Source of the DNA: an uncultured Prevotellaceae bacterium | GTDB lineage: Bacteria > Bacteroidota > Bacteroidia > Bacteroidales > Bacteroidaceae | DNA length: 64,000 nucleotides | Direction of reading: 5' to 3' | NCBI GenBank assembly: GCA_900315455.1 | Contig: OMZE01000006.1 | Span: 62,001-126,000 of the forward strand | In this document: positions 19,364 through 28,666 of the stretch, in pieces | How positions within the stretch are numbered: the first letter of the stretch is position 1 | Layout of the letters: each line of letters begins with the position of its first letter | Program-made: the position numbers and the translations under genes | The notes under the pieces: model-generated | Seen by the model: the letters and a program-made list of their open reading frames with translations, nothing else | What the model was told of the DNA's origin: nothing | Databases searched by the model: none

Positions 19364-19365
19364 GT

Positions 19366-19587
19366 TTACATATTATCACAATCCCATTCTGCCAATTCGT
19401 CATCTGTTTCCTTGGGATAGCCATAATTGGCTTTCAGTTCCTCCTCGGAGAAAGACTGCTTGAATTTATCGCCCAGCAGCAAGACAATCATATCGTCAAT
19501 CTTCTCATTGTTGCGTTTCAATGGCTCGATACACGACCCTCTGACGGCCAGGACACACAGGTATACACCGACTGTGCCCTCCATCAA
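19366..19587 (-). CDS. Small hypothetical protein
   Basis: Up to 73 residues in the gap between the helicase gene and the EVE-like gene; its TAA lies 2 bp before the next ATG, which supports it being translated. No signal peptide or known motif; the C-terminal half is acidic (KETDDELAEWDCDNM). An internal start at IDDM... would leave about 40 residues. Function not recognised. Confidence 0.45.
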   Translation of the reverse strand: MMEGTVGVYLCVLAVRGSCIEPLKRNNEKIDDMIVLLLGDKFKQSFSEEELKANYGYPKETDDELAEWDCDNM

Positions 19588-19684
19588 ACCATCAAAATGC
19601 GAGATGATTTTCTCTGTGTCTCTGTATCTCTGTGTTGTATATATATGGAAGCGTCCGACGATTCGCTATAGGCAAATCGTGGAT

Positions 19685-22600
19685 TCACCCCATTTCATCC
19701 CACAATTCATCCAGTTTCTCCACATCCTCCTGGGATAGTAGTTGGCCGGAGTGTCCGCGCCGCCAGTCGATGTTGGGAAGTGCCTTTTCCAGGGCGTCGA
19801 TGTCGACGGGTGGTTTTTGGTCGGGTGATACGCAGTCGTAGCATCCCATTTCCATATAGTAACGCTGCTTGCCACGTCCGGCCCAGTCGTCACCTGGGTA
19901 TGGGTCGCTGGTGAACACGCCGCGGAATACGAGTCCTGCATGCTCATCGCCTGTTCTTAACATGTAGAATCTATCGCCTTGATGCGCCTCCTCCCACTCA
20001 TACACGCTCCAGTTGAACCCGAACCCGTTTGGACATTGCGTGGTGGCATCCCGGTAATCCTCGAGGCGGAAACTGCTGATGGTCGGGTTCCAACGCAGCA
20101 GGTAAGTCTTGGGCATATGTCCGGAAGCCGCTTGAGGCGATGCCTCTGGGGCTATTTCCACATCGAAATGTAGGGTCCACACACAGGCATCTCCATTGGC
20201 ATCTGGCACAAGTTCCCCATTGTCCTTGATGACATAGCGCTGCTTCACTGTCGCCTTATGCCCAATGATGCGAAGCACAAGTTCACGTCCTGCGTTGACC
20301 AAAACGGCATACTCCAGACCCTTCTTCATCATGTAGGGGAACATTCCGTTGTTCCAGAAATAACAGGAGTAGTAATAGGATGGCATCTCGTCGCAGACAA
20401 GGAGGAGATGTCCTTTGAAGTTCTCCAATAGGCTGTCGTAGGAGTCCTGATCGACATCCACGCTGACGACATGCTTCTCACCCTTATAGAACGCATTGAA
20501 CTCCCTCGTAGTCACGCTCAGCGCGAAACTGTTCGTCTCATTCGTAATGGGGTCGTTCTCTTCTTCATCGCTTTCATCACTGTCATCTAAGCCGTCGGGC
20601 AAAACATTCTCTATGCCCATACCTTCAGCCATAGCCCTGCCTATCTCGCACAGAATACCGCTCACGGGATAGTAGATGAAGCGCTTGATGACCTTCTCTC
20701 CTGCTTCCTCCAATGCGTCGGTGTATGCGTCAAGTTGTCCGGCATACCAACCGGCGTAGTGCTCGGACGTCGGGTCTGTCACCTCCTCTATCTTTGGGAA
20801 TGTCTTGAAGTCAATCAGCACATCACCCTTTGGAGTCTGATATACATAGTCGATACTGCCGACGACGATGCTTCCGTTCTCCTGCAAACTGCGAAATGGA
20901 CGCTCATGGTAAATCGCTATTGGTTCTCCGAATTCTTGATGGAGGAAAGTTTGCAGGTTGTTCCATGCACAGATGATTTCATCCGCATTCGGCAACACGT
21001 CATCCATGCCATGCGAACGGATTAGTTGTTCCACCTCTGGTTTATCCAAATGCTCGATTGCTGCATACACGTTGTGAATACAGTTGCCCACCTCAGAGTA
21101 ATTGCGGCCATGCATTTTGCCGGAATTGATTTTAATGAATTGCTCACTTCGGTAAACGACATTCACATGGTCTGCTTTGCTTTTCAGTCCACTCGGGGCA
21201 ACTGTTCTCGGAGCAGCGTCTGAAGGTGTGTCTGAATGATAGTCAAGTTTCCGATATTGCTTTGTTTTGACAACCGTTTCCGTCTCCTCTTCCTCTGGAT
21301 GCTCGGCTTTCACCACCTCAAACTGCACACCGATGCCCAGCACGTCACCGCTGCCGATATTGCCGGCGGAAATGAGGCCGGACCGTTTGAGCCAGTCCAG
21401 TTCCTTCTTGGCGAGCCATGGCACGAGCACCAACACCTCTGCTGCACGTGTCATGCCGACATACAGCAGCCGTGCGCTTTCCTCCAGACAATGCTTTCGC
21501 AGTTTTTCGTAATGCTCCGATGCGAACAGCAACTGGGCTATGGGATCAGGAACATTTTTCAAGTTGCCGAAAATCCATGGCAGCAAGCGGATGCTCATCT
21601 GAGGATGGAGATTGTCAGCAGAGGGAACACAGGGATGGAAATGGTGGATGCCATACAGTTCACGCCTCAGAATATCCATAGGTTCCAACGTCTCGTCCAT
21701 GAGAAGGAACACATATTTCCACTCCAGTCCCTTGGCCCCATGATACGTCAGCAACTGCACACCGTTACCTGAAATGGGCAGTTTGACATCGTTCTCGCTG
21801 AGGAAGGCCACGAATCCGGAAGGAGTTGCAGGCTGTGACAGTTCGCTGCTGCGGTCCTCGTATTGTTTGGCTGCTGCGATAAGCGCCTTGACATCGGTCA
21901 TGGATTCCTCTATCGGCATGGGCCACCTCTCCATGACATTCTTCACGTCAAGTTCCACGGCAAGAGTTTCCATCAGTGCGCCGATTCCCTGATACATCAC
22001 ACTTGGGCGCAGAGCGTTCACCCTGCTGATCATATCCGTATGGCCAAGCCAGGGCTTCCGCTCTTCCTTGGGCGTGCTGTTATATTCCAGTTTGGAATCA
22101 ATGATGGCACCAACTCCCATGTTGTCCTGGGTGAGGTAGGCAATTTCTGCCTTAGCCAAGTCATCCTGGGGATTCACTGTGAGCGTTGTGAGAGCCAACA
22201 TCAGTTGGCAGGCCTTGCTCTCCTTGTCCAACGAAGTCTCACGGTCGCAGGGGATGCCAAGATTTGACAGTTCTACCTGCACATCATCAAGGTCAAAGCC
22301 CGCCCTGCCAAGAACAGCAATGTCCGAAAAAGCAACATTTTCCGTTTCAATGACGCTCTTGATATACTGCGCCACATCCTCCACACTCAGTTTGGGTGAC
22401 CTGGAACTTCTCTTTTTGGTGATATTCAGATAGCGCAAGGGGTTCTTTGCTCGGTCTGCCAGAGGGGTCTTGAATTTCTCAGGATGGAGTTTCATGGCAG
22501 ACTCCAGAGGCACTTGCTTTTCTGTGTCATCACCGAATACCGGGCGGAAAATCTCCATAAAAGCCTTGTTGCAGGCATCCACCAGAGCGGGCACGCTTCT

Positions 22601-23842
22601 CCAACTCTCTCCCAATGTCTTCGAATGGCATCCCGCTTCACCTTCACTTTTAGCAATGAGATCCGCCACTGCCTTGGTAAGTGCCGTATCGCTGGCACGG
22701 AACCCGTAGATGGCTTGTTTGGTGTCACCCACCCAATAACTCTTCTCGACCACATCGGCAAGAGTCATGAATATCTTCACCTGTATGGGAGAACAGTCCT
22801 GGAACTCATCCACGAACAAGTGGGTGTAGGTGCGGCCTATTTCCGCTGCCACTTCCTTATCTTGAAGGAGTTTGTGCATGTAATGCTCAATGTCGCAGAA
22901 GTCAACGATTCGTTTGTTGAGTTTGTACTGCGTATATTGCTCGTTCCATTCCTTTGCCAAACGGAAGATGGTCTGGATGTATTCCTCCTGCAAGTCATAC
23001 ACCTCCTGGCTGCGCCACAGGTCGGCAGCCTTCTGCTTGGCTTCTTCGAGGATGGGAATGGGTACGGCATTCTTTGGAAGGGCAGGTGCGCCGCCTAAGA
23101 TTCTCGCAAACTCCGCATACCACTCGATGTCTTCCATGTAACGGCTGTGCTTCTTAAGGGCATCAATATTTTCAAGGGTCGTGTTTTTCTTGCCAGACTC
23201 CTTGCATCCTTCCACTTCTGTATGCAGCGCTTCCAGAATGGCAACTCGCTCTCTTGTCTCAAGATGAATGTGTGTGCCGTTGCAGAGCATTCTCAGCACG
23301 CCGAGTGACTCCTCGATACTGTCAGAATAGTCCGTGATGTCAAAACTGATGCTCTTTTCCACGATGTCCTTCAGGTGTCTTTTCCAGAAGTTGTCATCGG
23401 GATTGTAGTCCCCGTCTGTGATGTTGAAGGCCTTTCGGAACCTGGTGAAGAAATGCAGGTCGTCATCTGTAGGGATGTTGGCTATGCTCTGGTTGATGTA
23501 CGTTGCCTTGGCACTGTCGTCCATCACGCCCTGCTTGGGCGAGAGTCCGATGGTGTACCAGTATTTCTTTATCAGGGAAGAAGCCACGCTGTCGATGGTG
23601 CCCATCAAGGCATGGTCCAGCCGTGAAGCCTCGTCATACTTGCCTATCTTGTACAACTCTGCCTTTGCCTTCTCCTTAAACTCGTTGGCGGCCTTTACTG
23701 TGAAGGTGGTCAGGATGACCTGTTCTGGCTCCACATGTTCAGGGTCATTCTTGTCCTTGGCGACCAGTTCTGCCAACTTTGTGGTCAACGTATAGGTCTT
23801 GCCACTTCCGGCTCCTGCGCTGATATATGTTACGTTCTTCAT
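19685..23842 (-). CDS. UvrD/AddA-like helicase-nuclease with C-terminal EVE-like domain
   Basis: 1385 residues. Superfamily 1 helicase with Walker A AGAGSGKT at 9-16, later motifs LLTYHGAKGLEW near 695-705 and LLYVGMTRAAE near 790-800. A RecB-family PD-(D/E)XK nuclease follows: GSIDYVY near 993-999 and VLIDFKTF near 1006-1013. After an unrecognised region (about 1100-1240) comes an extra domain (about 1243-1385) with RWNPTIS, GDRFYMLRTG, GLVFRGVF, YPGDDWAGRG and RRGHSG, closely matching the C-terminus of the 18035-19363 protein. Ordinary AddA ends after the nuclease. It starts 6 bp after the nuclease gene upstream. Inference: an AddAB-derived, operon-specific machine that senses modified or foreign DNA. 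Confidence 0.82.
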   Translation of the reverse strand: MKNVTYISAGAGSGKTYTLTTKLAELVAKDKNDPEHVEPEQVILTTFTVKAANEFKEKAKAELYKIGKYDEASRLDHALMGTIDSVASSLIKKYWYTIGLSPKQGVMDDSAKATYINQSIANIPTDDDLHFFTRFRKAFNITDGDYNPDDNFWKRHLKDIVEKSISFDITDYSDSIEESLGVLRMLCNGTHIHLETRERVAILEALHTEVEGCKESGKKNTTLENIDALKKHSRYMEDIEWYAEFARILGGAPALPKNAVPIPILEEAKQKAADLWRSQEVYDLQEEYIQTIFRLAKEWNEQYTQYKLNKRIVDFCDIEHYMHKLLQDKEVAAEIGRTYTHLFVDEFQDCSPIQVKIFMTLADVVEKSYWVGDTKQAIYGFRASDTALTKAVADLIAKSEGEAGCHSKTLGESWRSVPALVDACNKAFMEIFRPVFGDDTEKQVPLESAMKLHPEKFKTPLADRAKNPLRYLNITKKRSSRSPKLSVEDVAQYIKSVIETENVAFSDIAVLGRAGFDLDDVQVELSNLGIPCDRETSLDKESKACQLMLALTTLTVNPQDDLAKAEIAYLTQDNMGVGAIIDSKLEYNSTPKEERKPWLGHTDMISRVNALRPSVMYQGIGALMETLAVELDVKNVMERWPMPIEESMTDVKALIAAAKQYEDRSSELSQPATPSGFVAFLSENDVKLPISGNGVQLLTYHGAKGLEWKYVFLLMDETLEPMDILRRELYGIHHFHPCVPSADNLHPQMSIRLLPWIFGNLKNVPDPIAQLLFASEHYEKLRKHCLEESARLLYVGMTRAAEVLVLVPWLAKKELDWLKRSGLISAGNIGSGDVLGIGVQFEVVKAEHPEEEETETVVKTKQYRKLDYHSDTPSDAAPRTVAPSGLKSKADHVNVVYRSEQFIKINSGKMHGRNYSEVGNCIHNVYAAIEHLDKPEVEQLIRSHGMDDVLPNADEIICAWNNLQTFLHQEFGEPIAIYHERPFRSLQENGSIVVGSIDYVYQTPKGDVLIDFKTFPKIEEVTDPTSEHYAGWYAGQLDAYTDALEEAGEKVIKRFIYYPVSGILCEIGRAMAEGMGIENVLPDGLDDSDESDEEENDPITNETNSFALSVTTREFNAFYKGEKHVVSVDVDQDSYDSLLENFKGHLLLVCDEMPSYYYSCYFWNNGMFPYMMKKGLEYAVLVNAGRELVLRIIGHKATVKQRYVIKDNGELVPDANGDACVWTLHFDVEIAPEASPQAASGHMPKTYLLRWNPTISSFRLEDYRDATTQCPNGFGFNWSVYEWEEAHQGDRFYMLRTGDEHAGLVFRGVFTSDPYPGDDWAGRGKQRYYMEMGCYDCVSPDQKPPVDIDALEKALPNIDWRRGHSGQLLSQEDVEKLDELWDEMG

Positions 23843-23848
23843 GTTGGC

Positions 23849-26626
23849 TTAATCTTTTAGGTGTGAATAACTGCTGAAACCATAAATCTCCTTGATCTCA
23901 TCATTGCCATATTGAGGTTTTAACGGGAAAAGGTTATGTGATTCCGTATCGTTGAAATAGTCAAGCGCAGTCAACGGCGCTCCCTCACCCATCTCAATTT
24001 TTCCCGACATGATTTCCTCACGGCGGTATCGATATGAGGCGACAATCTTGCTGATGATGTCGTCCTCGCACCCTTCATTCACGTTGACCTGGTAGGCCCA
24101 GTAACTATTGAAATGCGCTGTGCTGTATAGGCGGCCGCGTGGCATCAGGAAGTATGCCGTCGGCAACACCTTGTCATCAGTCAACTCACTCAACAGTTCA
24201 GCGTAGATGGCCAACTGCGAGGAGCGGTTCTTCTGCAACAGTCCCTGATAATAACTCTTTGCACTTGTCCATTTGAAGTCGAAGATGACGTGCTGGCCAT
24301 TTTCCCGAGTCAGCACCATGTCGGCGAAGCCGTGCATGGCCGGGGTCTCATCGTCAGGAACGCCCAACGTGTTGCCGTCAAGTTGCATCTCACAGGCTAC
24401 CACTTGCAGGTTGTCCTTCTCTATAATATCGATAAGGTGGTCTATGCATTCTCGCAGTTGTTCGAACAGTTGTCTGCGCTCGATAGCATTTTCCTGAAGC
24501 AGCAGGATGGCTCCCTTTGTTTCTATCACCTTGTCGAACACGCTTTTGTAGTTGGCTTCCACCCTCTGTTTAATGGCTGGGGCAAGGCCACTTTTCATGT
24601 CTCCTGGTATATAGAAAAGGTGTTGAATGACAGCGTGTGCCACATTGCCTTTCGTCATGGCGATGTTGCTTAGGTCGCTCTGTCCATTGTCGCTGATGTA
24701 TGCGATGTTCTCCAAAGTATAGTCAATGGGGTTCTGCATCAATTTGTCGATAGAGGTGGGACTTTCGTGCTTTTCCCATTTTATCAAGTCGGTCCTGTTG
24801 ATTTCCGTGTACAATCCATTGGAACCGCTGATGGCGTTATTGGTCAGGGCCGGAACGGGAACATAGTTATCCTCATTGATTCGTGGGGTGTCGGTCAGTT
24901 TCTTATGGTTCCTCACCTGCTGCTCGATGCGCACCATCATTGGGTGCTTGTTCACAATGGTGCCACCGACATTCTCTACTGTAATCAGCGTCAGTTGCTT
25001 CTGGCAGAAAAGCAGCGGAAGGAGCAATGTCTGTTGCTGCACCCTGCGCACATCATCTGCATCCCACAATCTGAGATGGTCTTTTAAGACACTTCGCTCA
25101 GTTGGCGTGAGGAAATCCGTGGCCGGCAACATCGGTTCAAAGTCATACAGACCACCCCACAGAACCTTGTCTGCCTTGGCTGCCACCTGACCTGGGGAAG
25201 AAACGGTGAAGCGCGACGCTGCCTGTGCCCTGTATTGCACAAACTCCGAAGGCTCATACAAGCAAGCCATGTGCTTTTCTATCTCACTGTATGCCACCTG
25301 GGCTGTCGGCTGTAGGTCATCCGTCAGGTTCTTCAATGTCTCGCAAAGTTCCGAGAGACGGGTGAGTTGAGGGATGCGAATGTCTTCAGGGTTCTCCTGC
25401 GCAATAATGGCCGAGCGTTGTCTGCTCCATCCCCCCAGTTCTGTCAGGAAGGTATGCAGTCTCTGAGCAGTCAAGGATGTGTTATCCTCAAAGTCTGGCA
25501 GGAAGACAGAGGCTTTGAACTGCCGTGCATCCCGTTCCTTGCTGTCTATCGGCTGTCCCTTCTCTGCTTCCATTTTGCCCTCTTTCCATTCCTTTACCAA
25601 CTGATAGCAGTCGCCCTTGTCCTCTTCCTTGGTCTCAGGCAGCCAGCCACCAGTCCGTGCCAGTCGTTCGGCAAGTTGGTATCTGAAACCGGCGGGTAGT
25701 GGATGTATGGGCGCATAAAGCCATTGCAGCAAGGCACCGATATTCAGTGGGCGGGCCAGCATGGCCACACCAGTGAAGAACAACTGGATAATCTGGGGCG
25801 CACTGTTCGCTACCGACGAGCCAGTCACCGATTTGCCCATCATGTGCAGGAAGTTGTCTGTAAGTTTGGCATCTGGCTTGATGCTAACGTCAAAGGTGTC
25901 GTCATCCATCATGGCCAGATATTCCTCTGCCTCCATGTCATCCTTGAAACTCCATATTCTCACCGAGTCATCATTGGGGTCGAGTTCCGTCATGTCCGCT
26001 TTCTCCGATGTCAGCAACGACTTTAACTTGGCGAGGTTGTCGCTTCCCTCTATCGCTGGTGTGGTGATACGCTCTACCTTTGCTCCGTCGGCCTGTGCAA
26101 GAAGGAATATTTCTTTAATGGCGGGATGCAGCAGGTTCACGTCAAATGGCATCAAGAAGGTCACGTCCTTCATGATTCCTTTCTTCTGTTTTAGTCGTTC
26201 AATGACTGCCCTCTGACGGATGCTCATATCGGGATAGTCTTTCTCTGCAAAGATTTGCTCCACGCCCTGTAGGACTTTTAGCCTACGGCTTGATGCCGGA
26301 CTGTCCTTGGTCCAACCACAAACGGCAAGTGCGTCACGCCACTTCAGCATTTCCCTGCTGGTGGCCAGGGGTGACACCGTATAACTCCCATACAACTGAT
26401 TGTCCGTGTCATCTGCATGGCTTTTCATGTAGTCACGCACACACTTGTAGTAGTCAACCAGTCTGTCTGTCTCTGACATCGTGACTGAATGCAGGCCAAG
26501 GCGCAGTTCCATGAAATCCAGCAAATTCCTGGTGTCTGTCACCTGTACATCCATCATCAGCGGCTCCTCTTTCAGGCCCAGATAGGCATTGCCGCCTTTA
26601 TAGTCAAAACTGAAGAATACTCTCAT
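23849..26626 (-). CDS. AddB-like PD-(D/E)XK nuclease
   Basis: 925 residues. The first 600 residues look like an inactivated helicase scaffold as in AddB/RexB: no Walker A was found. The C-terminal region holds a RecB-type nuclease: HGFADMVLTRENG (D near 768) and VIFDFKWTSAKSYY (D-x-K near 780), then QLAIYAELL, the usual Q-x3-Y helix. No cysteines suited to an AddB-style Fe-S cluster were identified around the nuclease. It is the partner of the downstream helicase-nuclease (6-bp gap). A -7 element and a large inverted repeat lie upstream. Confidence 0.75.
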   Translation of the reverse strand: MRVFFSFDYKGGNAYLGLKEEPLMMDVQVTDTRNLLDFMELRLGLHSVTMSETDRLVDYYKCVRDYMKSHADDTDNQLYGSYTVSPLATSREMLKWRDALAVCGWTKDSPASSRRLKVLQGVEQIFAEKDYPDMSIRQRAVIERLKQKKGIMKDVTFLMPFDVNLLHPAIKEIFLLAQADGAKVERITTPAIEGSDNLAKLKSLLTSEKADMTELDPNDDSVRIWSFKDDMEAEEYLAMMDDDTFDVSIKPDAKLTDNFLHMMGKSVTGSSVANSAPQIIQLFFTGVAMLARPLNIGALLQWLYAPIHPLPAGFRYQLAERLARTGGWLPETKEEDKGDCYQLVKEWKEGKMEAEKGQPIDSKERDARQFKASVFLPDFEDNTSLTAQRLHTFLTELGGWSRQRSAIIAQENPEDIRIPQLTRLSELCETLKNLTDDLQPTAQVAYSEIEKHMACLYEPSEFVQYRAQAASRFTVSSPGQVAAKADKVLWGGLYDFEPMLPATDFLTPTERSVLKDHLRLWDADDVRRVQQQTLLLPLLFCQKQLTLITVENVGGTIVNKHPMMVRIEQQVRNHKKLTDTPRINEDNYVPVPALTNNAISGSNGLYTEINRTDLIKWEKHESPTSIDKLMQNPIDYTLENIAYISDNGQSDLSNIAMTKGNVAHAVIQHLFYIPGDMKSGLAPAIKQRVEANYKSVFDKVIETKGAILLLQENAIERRQLFEQLRECIDHLIDIIEKDNLQVVACEMQLDGNTLGVPDDETPAMHGFADMVLTRENGQHVIFDFKWTSAKSYYQGLLQKNRSSQLAIYAELLSELTDDKVLPTAYFLMPRGRLYSTAHFNSYWAYQVNVNEGCEDDIISKIVASYRYRREEIMSGKIEMGEGAPLTALDYFNDTESHNLFPLKPQYGNDEIKEIYGFSSYSHLKD

Positions 26627-26655
26627 TATCGATAATATTAAATTTCAAACGATTG

Positions 26656-26663
26656 CAAAGGTA
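26656..26663 (-). promoter_or_regulatory. -7 element before the helicase-nuclease operon
   Basis: Minus-strand TACCTTTG fits TAnnTTTG and lies 30 bp before the AddB-like start. The -33 region is not clean. Confidence 0.4.
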
Positions 26664-26693
26664 AATTGTTGTTGTCTCATTTCGTGGGACAAG

Positions 26694-26739
26694 TAAGGAA
26701 AAAGTTTGAAAAAACCATGTTTTCTCAAACTTTTCCTTA
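26694..26739. promoter_or_regulatory. Long inverted repeat between WYL gene and nuclease gene
   Basis: Arms of 16 and 15 bases (TAAGGAAAAAGTTTGA and TCAAACTTTTCCTTA) with one unpaired base, separated by 15 nt. It lies 31-76 bp upstream of the -7 element of the nuclease operon and 50 bp after the WYL stop. It could be the WYL operator or a terminator of the WYL gene; the lack of a GC-rich stem favours the operator reading. Confidence 0.5.
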
Positions 26740-26790
26740 TTATCCTCCACAAAAAAATACAATCTTCATGCGGCCAATACCGCAAACAAT

Positions 26791-27726
26791 TCATTCCGCC
26801 TCATACATGGCCGCTGCTTCCTGGTGCATGTCATGAATCTCATCAGCCAGCCATTGAGGTTGAAGCACCTTGATCAGATTGCCACGACTCAACAAATGCC
26901 CGCTGAAATCGATTGTCGGACGCAGGTAAAACTCAAAATCGGCGAAGTTTTCTCCCCGGCCTATCTCATACTGACTCTTGTGAATGGGCAAATCCCTCAG
27001 ATAAAACCGCTCATAACCGTATGCCCTTATGACAATACGCTCCGGCCTGGTATCATCACCCACAAGCACACCGTAGCATTCGTTGAAATACTCTTGTGCA
27101 TCAAAGTCAGGGTCAATCCTGAACTTGACATCGGTCAGTTCCATGTTGAGGATTCGGTCAAAAGAGAACACCCCGAAGTAGTCTGCCTCGGGCTTCTCCT
27201 CTGTAGCGTCACGGTGGAAATGGCCCAGGATATACCATCGTTGCTTGAAGAGTTTCAGGCAATATGGCTCAAAGTTCAGGTGATTGGGGCTGTCTGTGCC
27301 GTATTTCCTGTAATCCACGGCTATTCTCACGCTTTTCTTCATGGCGTCGATGACCATCCCCAGATACCCATCTTCTGCGGGTACCGACTGGAGCAGGATT
27401 CTGTTTTGCAGCGACAGGCTCTCGCTGATGACGTTGTTGACCGAAAGAGTCGACAGTATCCAGTTCTGCACACTGTCATCCCGTAGCACTTCGTCGTTGC
27501 CGATGTAATACTTGTATCCATTCTGGCGGTCGCACTCGATATAGATGCCAAACATGTCTTGAATGGCATCCTTGTGGCGGTTGAAGGTAGAACGGGCCAG
27601 TTCCACCCCTTCGCTCATATCGCTTCGAAGCCACTTCTCCTGGATTTCCGCAAACGTAATCATACCTGCCTTGTGAATGGTGTCCACAAGCCAAATGTAT
27701 TCCTTGAATTTAGTCGCTGTTTTCAT
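26791..27726 (-). CDS. WYL-domain transcriptional regulator
   Basis: 311 residues: N-terminal winged helix (residues 8-75, SEGVELARSTFNRHKDAI as recognition region), then a WYL domain with KQRWYILGHFHR (W164-Y165-I166-L167) and a C-terminal WCX-like extension. WYL proteins sense nucleic-acid ligands and commonly control defence operons. It is the first gene of the minus-strand set that continues into the AddB-like, AddA-like and EVE-like genes, and is separated from them by 164 bp containing the inverted repeat. Inference: it represses the operon until DNA damage or infection. Confidence 0.85.
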   Translation of the reverse strand: MKTATKFKEYIWLVDTIHKAGMITFAEIQEKWLRSDMSEGVELARSTFNRHKDAIQDMFGIYIECDRQNGYKYYIGNDEVLRDDSVQNWILSTLSVNNVISESLSLQNRILLQSVPAEDGYLGMVIDAMKKSVRIAVDYRKYGTDSPNHLNFEPYCLKLFKQRWYILGHFHRDATEEKPEADYFGVFSFDRILNMELTDVKFRIDPDFDAQEYFNECYGVLVGDDTRPERIVIRAYGYERFYLRDLPIHKSQYEIGRGENFADFEFYLRPTIDFSGHLLSRGNLIKVLQPQWLADEIHDMHQEAAAMYEAE

Positions 27727-27759
27727 TACTTGTCACTTTTTTTCGACCCTTGGGCAGGG

Positions 27760-28320
27760 TTATCTGTGCTGTTTGGGATGGAGCCTCTTGTCCATCTTGA
27801 ACTCGTTGCGCAGTTCCTTGATAATCGACTTCGTGATATAAGCCTCTGCCTGGCGCTTGCCGCTGGGAAAGATAAACTGCAGGCGCTTGCCACCAAGAGG
27901 CTTTTTCTTCACCACGCAGGTAGAGGTAGATGTGCCGCCGAGACGTTCGCCGCCTGTTACCGCGCGCCCCTGAAACTCCCTGGTCGTCTCCACGTCTTCG
28001 TCCATGAGGTCAATCATGGCTTCGATGGTGGCAAATGCCTCGTCGGAGGTGGCTCCAAGAAAGATGCAACCCTCCTTGATGTCGTCGAATGCTGCATCGG
28101 TGATGTCATCACGTATGAGTCCCAGAAGATGCGTCACCCTGCCGAGGCTCAGGTAGTAGCCGAAGGTGTTTTCGTCGTCCTTGTACGAGAAGATGGTGTA
28201 TTCGGCGTGGTCTTGCTCCGACTCGGCTATTTCCATTCTCATGCCTACAGGGATGTTCTGTGCTTGTATGTCTGCCATGGCCATCATGGCGGCTATGGCC
28301 ATCAAAAATATCTTTTTCAT
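27760..28320 (-). CDS. Secreted hypothetical protein
   Basis: 186 residues with a clear Sec signal peptide (MKKIFLMAIAAMMAMADIQA, cleavage after AQA or similar). The mature part is small and acidic in its first half, basic toward the end (KKKPLGGKRLQFIFPSGKRQ). No catalytic motif seen. It stands alone, 33 bp upstream of the WYL gene on the same strand. Base composition is like the chromosome, so it probably marks the start of core DNA. Confidence 0.65.
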   Translation of the reverse strand: MKKIFLMAIAAMMAMADIQAQNIPVGMRMEIAESEQDHAEYTIFSYKDDENTFGYYLSLGRVTHLLGLIRDDITDAAFDDIKEGCIFLGATSDEAFATIEAMIDLMDEDVETTREFQGRAVTGGERLGGTSTSTCVVKKKPLGGKRLQFIFPSGKRQAEAYITKSIIKELRNEFKMDKRLHPKQHR

Positions 28321-28666
28321 CTTTTTCTAGTTTATGTGGTTATTGTTATGTTGTTGCATTTGCAAAACTACGAAAATCTAACAAATATTCTTAATTTTGT
28401 TGTTAAAAAAATGTAAAGCATGCGAGAAACCGAAATTGGCGTATGGCGATGAAGCAAGAGTGGCTTTCTGTGGAGGGCAAAGTGAGTGAAGAATGCAAAA
28501 AAACACATGTTTGTTTTGCAGGGTGATGGTTTTTCCCTAATTTTGCACAACAAATAGTCAGACGCCTCTTTTTTCGCAAGCAAAGGAGATGATGGTCATT
28601 TCCTTCTGTAAGTGGAGCGAATACGACCGTTTGACGGTGAGTTATGCAAATAAACTTGATTCAGAT
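28321..28666. promoter_or_regulatory. Intergenic region before metY
   Basis: 346 bp between a minus-strand secreted protein gene and metY. It holds the metY promoter (28515-28545) and a leader of about 115 nt. I looked for a SAM-type riboswitch because of the gene's pathway and could not build one convincingly. Confidence 0.4.
28515..28545 (+). promoter_or_regulatory. Promoter of metY
   Basis: TTTG at 28515-28518, 19-bp spacer, TAATTTTG at 28538-28545: a full match to the Bacteroidetes housekeeping promoter. Confidence 0.7.

Noticed and set aside
19685-26626. Housekeeping AddAB recombination enzyme
   Set aside because: The extra C-terminal domain, the WYL regulator, the EVE-like partner and the placement beside the island att site make a dedicated defence-type operon more likely, though descent from AddAB is clear.
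28546-28666. SAM riboswitch in the metY leader
   Set aside because: The leader is about 115 nt and I could not assemble the core stems of a known SAM riboswitch by reading.
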